Shown: positions 33,011-43,891 of the stretch, in pieces
Position numbering within the stretch: position 1 is the first letter of the stretch
How the letters are laid out: each line of letters begins with the position of its first letter
NCBI GenBank assembly: GCA_020740775.1
Contig: JAHEWK010000005.1
Span: 2,666,001 to 2,730,000, forward strand
Reading direction: 5' to 3'
From: Ilyonectria destructans
Taxonomy: Eukaryota; Ascomycota; Sordariomycetes; Hypocreales; Nectriaceae
DNA length: 64,000 bases
Notes under the pieces: model-generated
What the model saw: only the letters and a program-made list of their open reading frames with translations
Told to the model about the DNA's origin: nothing
The model's database searches: none
Program-made: the position numbers and the translations under genes

Positions 33011-34645
33011 ATGAATCGCAACACTGCACCCTGGACCATTGGCATGAGCAGACACCGCAATCCGCACTGGGACTCTCGGCCTTGTACAACTTGGCTATGG
33101 AGCAAGGAATGCAGCATCCACGTCGCTAAAGACCGCGTCTGGTTCGGCGATGACTACACCGCCTTCGAGTCGTTCGTCACGGACCGAAGTGGCGACAAGA
33201 TCCGCGTCGTAGGAGTCGGCTCCGTCAGTCTCCCGGTCAAGCGGAGTCCGAATTGGCGCAAGGCCCAGGCCATTCTGGTACTCGAAAACGTCCTGCACAT
33301 GCCAGACGTGCCGTGCAACATCGTTGGAGAGCCTCTAAGCCGCGACTACAGCCTCGTTTGCCGCTCCTCGACACACATCGGTCCCACTGTCCTGGATAGA
33401 AACGGACAGCCCGTGGCCACGTTCGAACACTCTGTGAAGACCAACCTCTGTTACCTACGACTTGCTGGCCCACCGGTCGGTCCTCTACCTAAACCGGCCA
33501 CCTTGAATCTCTATCGCATTGGCTCAATCTTCCTGTCTTGCTGGCCCCAGAGCGAGCGAGACCGCTTGGGTGTACACCTGAACCCTCCGCCTGCGCCTCT
33601 GAACGACGTCGAAAAGGCATTCCTCAAAGAGAACTACGGCCACCAGTTCAAGTTTCTCCACAGCCATGGCTTGAGCATCTATAAGGATGTCGACAGAGTA
33701 AAGGGCCTGAGTCTTTTGAGAGAGTTGATGGCTAGTCAAGTTGCAGTACCCGATCATGATGTCAATGACAATAGCCAAGTCAGGGTCGAAGGAGCCGCAA
33801 GAAGACAAGAGCCCCGTGCTGTTCCAATGGCTAACAGCAATGCAAACCCCCGCCCTGCTGGCATTGGCAAGGTTAAAGTTGAAATGGCTGCCGTCAGACC
33901 AGAGCGCCCTCCTCCTTTAACGACCAATACTGCACCGCCCGACCATAACCGTGTTACCAATATTCACAACGTTGTCAAGGTCGAAGCGGATGCAGACCGT
34001 GCAGCTGACCGCTCTCTCCCGATGATCACCAACGAGGCATCTCCCGGTCATGTCAGTAGGCATATCCATAGCCGCCCCGTCGACGAGAACGCTCACTGGG
34101 CTGACCACATGTTTTCCACGGAGGAACTTGCCCATATCAGGTCTAATTGGAACAACTCCGCCGAATACATGGCCTCCCAGGGACTCGAGTTCTACAGGGA
34201 ATCGGACCGCCCCGACGCCCCAGTCCTTCTTCGTCTCCTGAACCATGATAATAGGGAAACCGACACTCATTCTGAGCAAGCTGAAGACGGTGTTAGAGAC
34301 GACCTATACGAAGCCGCCATGTCCTTACTCCTTGCCCGAATGGATGCCCGGCAGATTCCAAGAAAAGACCTCGAAGCTGCCAAGGACCTTATCGAAACCC
34401 ACAGGGCCGCCCAGAAGACCTCCATTAACAGTGACGATTCCGATGTCACTCTGATGCCCTCCCGTCCAAATGACTTCGCCTGGGATTTGGGCACCAACCC
34501 ATTCGACCAGGCGGAGCGCCAATTCATCCAGAAGCAAGGCTTCCACTGGCAGAGGTTCATGAAAGTGTATGAACTCAGGCCTTGGGACCAACGTGACTGT
34601 GATACGGCCAGAAGGCTTATACGGCGTAAAATGTCTCGTCGTTAG
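33011..34645 (+). CDS. Dead copia-protease-like domain plus three HGL repeats (paralogue 2)
   Basis: Single-exon gene, 544 aa, same strand as its paralogue. Residues 28-42 (WLWSKECSIHVAKDR) align with W-x-x-DSG-A-x-x-H of copia proteases, with S31-K32-E33 in place of DSG. VVGVGSVSLPV, LENVLHMPDVPCNIVG and LDRNGQPVATF follow at 62-145. A short segment resembling the neighbour (LRLAGPPVGP, FLSCWPQSERDR) leads to repeat 1 (LNDVEKAFLKENYG.. HGLSIYKD, about 198-240). A 120-residue low-complexity linker, repeat 2 (FSTEELAHIRSNWN.., QGLEFYRESD) and a degenerate repeat 3 (FDQAERQFIQK.., WDQRDCDTARRLIRRKM) complete it. The equivalent intron of paralogue 1 is absent. The N-terminal extension is rich in Arg/Trp/His. 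I know similar fungal proteins only as hypothetical ones. Confidence 0.8.
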   Translation: MNRNTAPWTIGMSRHRNPHWDSRPCTTWLWSKECSIHVAKDRVWFGDDYTAFESFVTDRSGDKIRVVGVGSVSLPVKRSPNWRKAQAILVLENVLHMPDVPCNIVGEPLSRDYSLVCRSSTHIGPTVLDRNGQPVATFEHSVKTNLCYLRLAGPPVGPLPKPATLNLYRIGSIFLSCWPQSERDRLGVHLNPPPAPLNDVEKAFLKENYGHQFKFLHSHGLSIYKDVDRVKGLSLLRELMASQVAVPDHDVNDNSQVRVEGAARRQEPRAVPMANSNANPRPAGIGKVKVEMAAVRPERPPPLTTNTAPPDHNRVTNIHNVVKVEADADRAADRSLPMITNEASPGHVSRHIHSRPVDENAHWADHMFSTEELAHIRSNWNNSAEYMASQGLEFYRESDRPDAPVLLRLLNHDNRETDTHSEQAEDGVRDDLYEAAMSLLLARMDARQIPRKDLEAAKDLIETHRAAQKTSINSDDSDVTLMPSRPNDFAWDLGTNPFDQAERQFIQKQGFHWQRFMKVYELRPWDQRDCDTARRLIRRKMSRR

Positions 34646-35091
34646 GATTGAGGGCATGGAATGATCCTTGACCGGTACACGTAGTGTACGGCATCCGGCC
34701 TTGGGGTCCGTCCTTTTGTTTGCTTCTTCTGATAGAGGAGCAACGGCGGAGCGAGGACCATTCCATCCCAATGATATCTGCATGCAACCTCGATGTGTTC
34801 GGGATTGCTCCCCTATTGTTGAACACTCCTGTGTATAAACTACTGTTGAAAACTACTGTTGAAATGCTCTCATCTGTCCGACAAGGACATTGAAAGGGGC
34901 CAAACTACCTATAAATGAATGGAGATTGCAGGTTGACCTGACCACTCAACCTGGCCGGAAGCAGTTGGAGATTGGAAATGCCGTGGTGGATGATGAGGTC
35001 TTTGGAGATGGGCAGCGACGTGACAGAGAAGGAGTCGGAGGGTTACCGAGACCCAGACTGAGCTGATATTGAGACTATTTTATTGATAAGG

Positions 35092-35289
35092 CACATGCGA
35101 TGGCTTTCTAACTATGATATCAGGAAGCGATACTCATCCTCAAGTGGTTTTATAGGTAGTTTGGCCTTATATGATGACCAGTCGTATAGTCGTGTCCGAC
35201 AGGTTGTTGAATAAGGCCAAGCTATCTATAAAACTACTTGAGGATGAATATCGCTTCCTGATCTCATAGTTGGGAAGCCATCGCATGTG
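35092..35289. repeat. Foldback element, 78-bp inverted arms
   Basis: Left arm 35092-35169 and right arm 35212-35289 are inverted copies, same length, separated by 42 bp. They differ at about eight sites, nearly all C/T or G/A transitions. Outer ends read CACATGCGATGG and its complement; inner ends read TTGGCCTTA. An 18-bp piece of the same sequence (GGCCAAACTACCTATAAA) recurs at 34898. No coding capacity. Confidence 0.8.
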
Positions 35290-35710
35290 ATGTAATGTTG
35301 AACGCACAAGAGAGATTAATTTTGAGCATTGCTGTTCACACAAATAGCTACTGCTACAGATAAATTACACCTTATTTCTACTGATAATTATCTGCAATCA
35401 TTACAAAGCAGTTTAGGAAATAAATTTTAGTAGACTAATTTTAATATTTATTCTTAATGAGAATTCTTTACCTTTATGAAGTCTAATTTAATAAGGAGAA
35501 CAGCTACTGAGTTTTATTATATAGTAAGGACCCCACTCTAGAAGGCTTTAGTGAAGAAGCTTGCACATATGTGCGAACAGCAATACCCTTAATTGTTTGT
35601 TGTAGGCTATTGTTGGTACCTTTCTTCGTCATGTTCACAATTTGACATGAAAACATCCGCATGTCTTTGATCGGTGTGAATGCGCTATACAAAGTCACCG
35701 AATATCATCC
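35290..35710. repeat. Degenerate dispersed repeat, left copy, with AT-rich insertion
   Basis: Both ends resemble the right copy at 40421-40560: ATGTTGAACGCACAAGAGAG at the start and CATCCGCATGTCTTTGATC near the end. Between them lies roughly 280 bp of very AT-rich sequence missing from the other copy. Same orientation as the other copy. Confidence 0.55.
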
Positions 35711-35955
35711 ACCGTACCTAACAGTGTTGTCTTGCTCTCCATATTCCCAATGACTGGCGGTGGTTATCTGGCCTAGTCACGACTACTTTGATCTTGCTGG
35801 TCACTTACTAGCTTGGCTGGCCTAGCTCCTCTTGATATAAGTTCCTAATTGTAGATAGACGGCTGCTCATAGGTGGACACAAGCTATGGGAAGAGGTAAG
35901 ATATTGCAGTCGCTGCATGAAATATACATTGGTGAAACCAATCATGTATGCTTCA

Positions 35956-38900
35956 CTAATTACTCCATTTCTGTATGGCGGATAAGGACGAGATAGTATC
36001 GGGATGGTCCATACCAAGAACTTGTCGCTGAGTTTCAGCACAGGCCTCCATCAAGGTCAAAGCTTCTTGAGATCGGCCCTGGCTTTTCCAAATGAATCCA
36101 AGATTGGCCATGCTGGTCAGTGTATCCGGGTGATCAGCTCCTAGCTTCGTCTTCTGAGTCTCCATCACTGATATCAATAGCTCCTCAGCCTCTTCCCATC
36201 GATCCGGGTTCCAAAATGTAGATGCAAGATTGTTCATGCTGGTCAGTGTATCCGGGTGATCAGCTCCTAGCTTCGTCTTCTGAGTCTCCACCACTAATAT
36301 CAATAGCTCCTCAGCCTCTTCCCATCGATCCTGGTCCCAAAATGTAGATGCAAGATTGTTCATGCTGGTCAGTGTATCCGGGTGATCAGTTCCTAGTTGT
36401 ATCTTCAGAACCTCCATCACTTGCACCTCCAGCTTCTCGGCCTCTTCCCATCGGCCTTGCTCCCTATATGTAGATGCAAGACGGCCCATGGCACTCAGTG
36501 AAGAACGATGTTCGTTACCTTCCTGCTCCATAAATATACTCGCGGCTTCGGCTTGGTGCTTTTCTGCTACCTCCCAGATTCCTTGGAAGGAGAAATATGC
36601 TCCCATACAAGATAACAGCGTGGCTTTAGCAATAGGCTCGACGTTATGAACGCACGCACTATTTTCTAGCACAGCATAGGCATGTGGTAGCATCTTGAGA
36701 CATGCATCACGAGTTTCGAACTCGCCGTAAGGGTAAATCGCGGACAGTGTCTTGAGTGCTTGTCGTGCGAACTCGGCCATTCTACCCTTAATGGCAAGCC
36801 ACTTCCGCATCACTAGTTGGACTAGCCGGTGCATGTCCATATTTCGGTCTTTGTCTTCTGAGATGAAGGAAAAGGCTTTAAGAGTGCCCAGAGCTTTTGT
36901 AATTGTCGCTGTTCCAATGGGATCTGCATCATTCGGTTGTATATGGTCGCAATACTCATCCACAAAATCCTTTGGAATCGCCTGCCGATGAAAGAGGCTG
37001 AGAAAAGATAAAACATCACTCGTGAAAGCATTTTGCTGTTGTATCTGCTCAAAAGAGATGATCCATGTCGCAGTGACCGCATGTGGTGTCTCCGAATCTC
37101 GGCCAACTGTCTCGAATGGCTCACTTAGACGATCAACTAATTCCGAGTCGCTCTCGTCCAAGAGATGAATGTACTCATTGATAGGTGTGCCGTTCGCTTG
37201 GATGAATGCCGCTGCCTGTGCCAGAGCAAGCGGCAAATGCTCAAGCTTGGACGAAAGAGGAGATGTCTCATCCTTCGAAAGCTGGTCGTTTTCCAAGATT
37301 GCACACAGCAGCAAATGTGCTTCATTGCCATCCATGTTGCCCACTTCAATCGGAGGCTTTCCTCGGGTCAGCCTTAATCCTGTCTGTTTGTTTCTTGTTG
37401 TGACAAAGATTGATCCGTGTCTGCACTCCGGAATATAGTGGCCGAGGCCACGATCTGTGTGAGTTACTGCATTGGCTGTCTTGGATGACCCTTCCTCTTG
37501 GTGACATGGGAAGAATAACTCAGTATCGTCAGCGTTATCAATCACCATCAACCATCGGGTCTGGTAGGTTGTCTCCAGCCATCTTCTGACGAGATCTAAC
37601 AAATCGGCTTTTGGGTCATCATGTCCGGGTATATTGCATTCTGTTGCAATCGAAGCATACGCCTTCTGAAATCGTTCTGCGTTGCTGGCATGCACCCAGA
37701 ATATTGTCACATCGGGACGTGTCTCACGGAGCCAGTACACGTAGGCTAATGCAATTTGTGTTTTTCTATGGGAATGTTAGTTTACACGCTGAAAAGACTA
37801 ATGGCCAGCATACCCAACACCACCGAGGCCGTGGAGTGCCACTCTTGTACGCGTTGCTGAACCGAGTGGTTGACCTAAACCAAGTTGTTGCTTGAGGACA
37901 TGCAGGATCTTGGACCTGCCAACAAAATCTGGGTTTGGATTGTATGGGACCAAGACTGCACTTTCTTAGTAGAAGAAGCTGTGGGTATTTTCATTTTCAG
38001 ATTACGTACATTTTGTCTTCGACTGGGTGCGACTCTGCACTGTTAATGCTCGCCGAGCAAGATTCCTAAGCCTCTGGCGAACGTTTGCATATTCGTGGTC
38101 TTGAGGTCCGAATTTCACCATGTCGGAATGGTTACGAGCGATGGCACAGATATGCTCGGGACCATCTTCCCAATGGCGGCCATGTGTGGCGGACGACTTT
38201 GTAACCAATACAGCCGCCGGTCCTTTCATCTCCCAGCGTCCATTTTCGTCCTATGCTGGTTAGCTCCCTTCCTATATATACAAATAGCGACGTACCTGTT
38301 GTGCCGTTGGCGACTTGAGCGTTTCGTAGAAACAAAAAACCTCTGAATGGTCCTTATCGCCTAAGGCCGTATGAAACTCTCTTTGTTGAATAGCGAGTAT
38401 CTGCGAACTAACATGGCCAATCGACTCGACTAGGAACCTGTTTGGGCCATCCCCTACCATCGGGAGAAGCGAGCTGATGTCCATGCCATCATGTGGGACT
38501 CCAAAAAAGACAATGCCATATATGGCCTGAATGAGAGTTTGGTCGTCCTCATTCTCTGACTTTGACAATGTCATCAGGGCCTATAACAGATGTTAGTTTG
38601 CATCAGGCATTCGCTATATTATAGCTTTACCTGCTTCACAATTAGGCCCCCTAGGCTGTGGGCGATCAGGATGATCGGTCTCGTCGCTGGAGGGGTCGCG
38701 AGCGCCAGGAGACTGCTGTGGAATGTCGTGGCGAGATCTTCTATGTTTTGGGTGTTCTTGCTGTCCGCGACTCCTGATTCATACCCATAGATCATGACCC
38801 GTGCCATTCGCTGGCCGGTCTCCGATAAGAGATCATGTGGGAGAGAGTCACGTAACCACATGTGATTCCCCCCTCTCTCTTTAAATGAGCCAAAGGCATG

Positions 38901-39440
38901 GCCGCCAAGCCCCGATAATGCAATGACACTGATAGAGTTAGTAGGCAAGTTTTCTGTCGAGTCATCTACTTACTCGATTTTGTGATCATCCAGTCGCGGA
39001 GTGTAGAGGGTAGTGATGCCAAGAAAACCCTTGTCAAGCGTGATGGATTGATCAGGCGTAATATCACCATCGGATGCCGTCGGTAGTTGGATTCGCTCGC
39101 TCTGGTGACTTGTTGAAAAATGCGGGCGGTCCTGGAAGGTAATCGTGGCCGTCTTGGAAGAACCGTCGATTTCTTGGGCTATGGATTTGACAACTGGGGT
39201 AGTGCCTTGGCGATCCGCGAGGAAGTCTTGCAATCGTTCTGCGCTCCAGTCAAGGGGCACGCCAACCACCCGCCATGTGGTGGGACTGTTTGTTTTCTTC
39301 GTCACGTCCGCAGATTTAGCACCTTCAGATGTCTCCTTGTCCCCATGTACAGGCTCTAGTATCAATCGTGTGCGCCTTCCAAAAACCCGGCGCCAGGAAA
39401 GACGGCCTGCGTCATCAGGATGACGGGCTTGTCTGACCAT
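35956..39440 (-). CDS. Fungal NLR-like protein: alpha/beta hydrolase, NB-ARC, TPR
   Basis: Six exons (39440-38974, 38928-38631, 38580-38296, 38250-38010, 37955-37814, 37765-35956) join in frame to 1080 aa. An ATG at 39626 would add 62 residues. Order: a 155-residue N-terminus with WRVVGVPLDWSAERLQDFL; an alpha/beta-hydrolase (SesB/Het-type esterase) with VIALSGLGGHA and nucleophile S247 in IAHSLGGLIVKQ, then IVFFGVPHDGM and a catalytic-His-like segment; a linker with VPYNPNPDFVGR; NB-ARC with P-loop GLGGVGKT (473-480), the second DNA-like motif RWLMVIDNADD and GSIFVTTRN; then a winged-helix-like region and C-terminal TPRs of 42 aa (RWEEAEELL--V-ETQKTKLGADHPDTLTSMNNLAS). Such proteins are cytosolic STAND sensors linked to non-self recognition and programmed cell death in fungi. 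The exon 5/6 border splits the P-loop. Uncertainty lies mainly in the start codon. Confidence 0.9.
36111..36488 (-). repeat. Near-identical 126-bp tandem TPR units of the NLR gene
   Basis: The phrase TGCTGGTCAGTGTATCCGGG recurs at 36111, 36237 and 36363, exactly 126 bp (42 codons) apart. The first two intervals are almost base-for-base the same; the outer units diverge. This reflects recent duplication or gene conversion. Confidence 0.9.
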
Positions 39441-39626
39441 ATTGGTGTCCTGGCGGTTCTTGGAGCTGAATGTCGTCGCGGCGACGCGTGCTAGTGTAGC
39501 GTCGGGTGCCGTGTCACAGCTGGTTGGTGAGGCAGACTGGCAGATATTGTGATGATACGAAAACTGATGCAAGTGGGAAGAGGATGGAAAAAGCAGGTGA
39601 GGGACAAGAGGAGACAAGAAAAGCAT

Positions 39627-40776
39627 GACGGGCTGGCAGCCTCGTGCGGCTGAAATTGTATAACCAACAGCGACCGCAGCTTCCTAGGCCCCTCGGCCTT
39701 GCCTCACCTTGACCGACCGATCTGCAGCTTCTGTCCAGCCCCAGGGACCTGTCTCAGGAAGATCCCCTTCAGAAACGGTAAAACCAAGACCCTCCAACGA
39801 CTCTATCGGATAAGGGTACCACAGTGAGTACATATACCGATATTATACAACACAAAACCCGCTCAGCTATTTCGCTCTAGACGTGCCAACTAGGCGCGCC
39901 TTTTCTAAGGAGAATGACCCCCGAACGATAATGAACACGACTCTGCCGCACCGCTTCCGAAATCATGATCAATTATCAGACCCGAGAGCAAACACGCAAG
40001 AATACCGTAGCGCCGAGCTTCGAACTACAAAGCAAGGTTCGCAAATACACTTGGCTTGCGGGGCCCCCACGACCGCCCCCTCCATCGACAGGGGTTGCTT
40101 CTGCGCACCATCTACCTATCGAATCGAGTCCCCCGATGGACGTCTATATGGAATGCATGGAAGACGTTTAAGGTTGGTGTCATGAAGCATATTGACGCCC
40201 AAGTGCTGCGCCAGGTCGATCGTCGTGACGGACGAGCTACGATGGTCACGCCTCAACAGTCTGTACTGCTACGGCGCCGCCGGTGTCGCACTGCACAATG
40301 GTATTACGCAAATCTGCTGAATCCGTAGTGAAGGTGTATCATTCAATTCAGAAGCGTGAGAGAAACACTAGATATAAGATACTCCAATCCGGCCCGTCTC
40401 TCGCGCCGTCTCTCCTCATATGTTATGAACGCCCACGAGAGGTTCATTTTTAGCTGGGGGTGTTAGTCGCAACCTTTTCCAACATCTTCACAACTCAACA
40501 AGAAAGCATGCGGATGTCTTTGATCAATGTGAATTCGCTATATAACGCCGAACATCATTCCAGTTCATGATCCAGTTACAACTCCTCGCGCCAAGGGTAT
40601 CTGCGGCCTGAATGTCAGAGCCCGCCCGCCTATGTCCAAATGTTCCGTCTTCACATCTTTCCCAACCGCCCTTCGTCATGTCCATCCATACAAGCAACGC
40701 TGTATTAGCGAAGCGAACAAACAAGTTTGTGCCCGAGGCTGGACTTAGATCCCAAGCCTATATAGTGTCTTTACAG
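39627..40776. other. Intergenic with the right copy of the dispersed repeat
   Basis: No domain-bearing frame was found. 40421-40560 is similar to the left flank of the NLR gene (see 35290-35710). Short frames of about 100 aa at 39883-40185 are arginine/proline-rich and unsupported. Confidence 0.5.
40421..40560. repeat. Degenerate dispersed repeat, right copy
   Basis: Starts ATGTTATGAACGCCCACGAG and ends near GCGGATGTCTTTGATCAATG, TGAATTCGCTATA, ACATCAT. The order and orientation match 35290-35710, without the AT-rich insertion. Identity looks like about three quarters by eye. Confidence 0.55.
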
Positions 40777-43700
40777 CTATTTACCAACCACGCCCTCGTC
40801 TGACGGGTCTCCCTTCCCTTTCAGCAGGCCGACCCGCCGATCGTGCTCACTCCGCAACTGTTTCTCTCCTGTCGGTACGAGTGTTTTCTCTTCAAGGCCT
40901 TCAGCTAGCGCTGGATCGCCCACTCGGAACTTTTCCCGTTGACCCTCGACGCCGCATAGCGGATTCACGCTAGCCGCTGCTACAGCCTGGATGGCAGACT
41001 CGGGCCAAAGGATTCGGTTCGCTTCCTCTACCGTCAGTGGAGGCTCATCGATTTCATCGGTCCGGGTGAAGCTAGGCTCAACGGGCAAGGTCACAGCGGC
41101 CTGTGGCGGCTCCGTGGGAGATTGTCGCGGCGTCGTTGGTGATGTTGGACTGGTGGATCGTGCCGTGGGAGTATCCGTCGATGACCCCTCGGTCCGCGTG
41201 GGGCTTCCCGTCCGGATTGCCACGGGATCCGCCGATCTTTGACGATCCGTGCCCTGTGAAAATGAATCCCTACCAGCCGATCGATTCACTGACGGAGCTA
41301 GCGATGAAGAGTACAGGCTCATATCATCATCCGAGTCTGAATAGTCCTCGTCATCCTCGTCACTGCGGAGCGTGACTCCATCTGCATTGTCACCAACAGC
41401 TGTCTTCAGCTCATCCGACTCTGTCTTGAGCACTTTCTCCTCCGTATTGTTGATAATCAACGGTATCTGCTGCCTGAGAGCTCCTGCTCGCTTCCGATCC
41501 ATGCGGAGAATGTTGCGCATCAGGAACAGCTCGTGCTTCTTGTACGTTTCGAAGTATGCTCTATTCGTCATGGCAGCAGCGTGAAGATCGTCCAGTTCAC
41601 CGATTTCACACATGATTCGTAATCGAATGCTCTCAGGGAACTCGGTTGCCACGCTATGCGCTTGATCCTGGGCGGCCATGCGTCCCAGGCCCTTGTTGAG
41701 CTGAGACTGTGGTTCATGTTCCCGATGCTTCGAAAGAGCCCATCCATGACTTTTACCGCTGATATCGAAAAGGGTTAGTCCCAATACACTGTTGTAGATA
41801 TCATTGATCGCTGCTCGGAACGTTGGACCCGGATCACATACACCCCCATGGACTGGCGTTGGGGGGGTGGGAATCCTCCTCAGAATATCCACAATCTGCG
41901 CGAGGCTCCTTGGCGGAGGTTGTGACTCGGGCATGTGAGATAGTACATTCGGCCGCATAATGTGAGGGAGAATGTGCATCTCGTTGTACACCAACATTAA
42001 CCACCCCATGTTCGTCGCATCGCACCAGTGGCTGCCCTTCGGACACCTTGGTATGCTTGTCAGCATCGTAACGGGAACAGTGGCTGCAAAATTTGTGCGG
42101 GGTTCAGACGCCGATGGTGACTCTGGTTCCTCGACTGGGTTGGATGCTGGTGGTCGGAGATATTCCTGGGCAGTGTTGACACAGCAAGCATGGACCTGGG
42201 CAACTTTTGCACATCGGACAGCCCATATCTTGGTCTTAATCTTCTGGGGCCACGGCTTCGCTTGCAGCTCCTTCTCATCAACGAGGTTGAGAATGGCCGT
42301 CTTGGACATGCGTGAGAACAATTGTCGCAGGCCAAATGCGTAACTAATGACCAAGAGGCCGTCGGGCATGTCGTCCGCTCCTTTATGCATCCACTGCGGC
42401 AGCCAGCGGTGCTCGACGATCAACTCCAGCGGCGAGGTGCTCTTGTACCTCATGCAGCACTCGGCAATCGCAACAAACTGTTCGAAAGTGACCTCGCGGG
42501 GTACCTTTTCATTGTGCATATGGGCAGCGTGGAGGAGGATCTCAAGAGCATTAAGACTATTCAACTCCCGTTGCGGCATGCGGTAGAGTCTCGCTTCTGA
42601 CCCATCCTTGCAGAAATATCTGCTAGGTGGAGGCGGCAGCTGGGTTAAGATGTCATCGTCGTCGAAGAGGTGTAGACTGCTGGAGTGGCCTGCGAACATG
42701 CGAGCAAAGATGGGAGATGTCTCAGCCAGCATGTAGGAAGAGACTCGGAATCGAAGGGCGGGGTCATGGGGGGATGAGTCGCTGGAGATGTTGGAGAACT
42801 CGAGGATGGCATCGCCATGGGGAGAGATGGCATACTCTTCGAGGGTGCGGTCGGGCGAGATGCCTGACTCGGCGGTCTGTAGCAGCTGTCGAATATCGTT
42901 CAGCTCTTGCTTAACTTTTTCATAATTACGAAAGCGAATCTCATATCGTGGGAACTGTCCATGATGGTTAGCAAATATTCATTTCACCAGTCACGCTGGG
43001 GGACGCACAAATTGAGGATCCGCCGACATCACCCGAGTTACACTGGCGTTGCGCATGCGAAGAACGGCCTCCTTGCGGAAGCGCTTACTCGCAAACAAAG
43101 CGTCAATCATCTCCTGAGTGGCATCGCGTTCATAGCTCCGATAGGTATCGGCAAGGCTGATCTTGAACGACTCGGTCAGAGCCTCAAGAAAAATCTTCCA
43201 GTCACGAATGACGCTCAACCATGTGTCGTTGGTGTGGGATTCTTTAATGACACTTCCAGACACAACCTCGGCGAGGCTCCGGCCGCTGAAGGAGCTTCGA
43301 GTATCGTAGATCGCGCTAGGGCTTCGGGGGGACTCGAGGGAGGAGTCTCGGCGTGGGAGGGTGTCAGCGCCGTTAATAATGTCTCGATTGCGCCGGAGAG
43401 CCTCTTGGAGAATGAGGCGGGATAGGCTGGCGCATTGATCCTTGACTTTGATGAGTTCCTTGTATGCAGCGTCGACTTGATGGGGCGTCGAGGGACCGGC
43501 GCGCATGCGCTGGACGATGGTCTGGAGCTGGCGGATGTTGGAGTCGGGGCCGTCGAGGGAGATATTGGCTGAGTGGGAGTCGGGTGACCTGGGATTCAAG
43601 AAAGAGTCGTTGGGGTCTGATTCGGAGGGGCTGAGATGGGACCGATGCTGCTGGACAAGTCAGATAGTCTGCTTCGAGAGACATAGTTCAATGGTGCGAT

Positions 43701-43891
43701 GCACATACCGAGTCCTTGCTGACGCTGATGCTCGAGATCTTGCGAAGAGCAGAGCCCCAAAGCCGCATCTTGGCGCCGCCGGGAGGCCCGGCGCTCTCGG
43801 TGCTGCTCCTCTGGATCATGTTGGCTTTCCCAAGTATGTCGTCGCGGCGGTCGTCGTCGTGGGTGGAAGCGGTTCCTCGGCGGGATCGCAT
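40777..43891 (-). CDS. BTB/POZ-like large cytosolic protein, function unknown
   Basis: Exons 43891-43709, 43650-43009 and 42954-40777 give 1000 aa. The N-terminal 275 residues are helical and charged (IRQLQTIVQRMRAG, AAYKELIKVKDQCAS, YERDATQEMIDALF). From about residue 315 there is a BTB-type pattern: GDAILEFSN, RFRVSSYMLAETSPIFARMF, then NALEILLHAAHMHNEKVPREVTFEQF and YKSTSPLELIVEHRW. The rest contains a region with the AMTNRAYFETYKKHELFLMRNIL pattern seen in many fungal F-box/BTB proteins, then an acidic stretch (DEDDEDYSDSDDD) and a Ser/Thr/Pro-rich tail. BTB proteins often act as substrate adaptors of Cul3 ubiquitin ligases; that is inferred from the family only. The first exon starts MRSRRGTASTHDDDRRDD. 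The gene is divergent from the intergenic 44-46 kb stretch. Confidence 0.75.

Larger units (their letters stand above)
34646..35955. other. Repeat-rich intergenic debris between the cluster and the NLR
   Basis: Holds an 18-bp fragment at 34898-34915, a complete foldback at 35092-35289 and an AT-rich block at about 35300-35610. The distal part (35619-35709) resembles 40470-40560 on the other side of the NLR gene. No gene is supported. Confidence 0.6.

Noticed and set aside
29999..34645. A live Ty1/copia retrotransposon
   Set aside because: No LTRs, primer-binding site, reverse transcriptase, RNase H or integrase motifs, and the protease triad is replaced.
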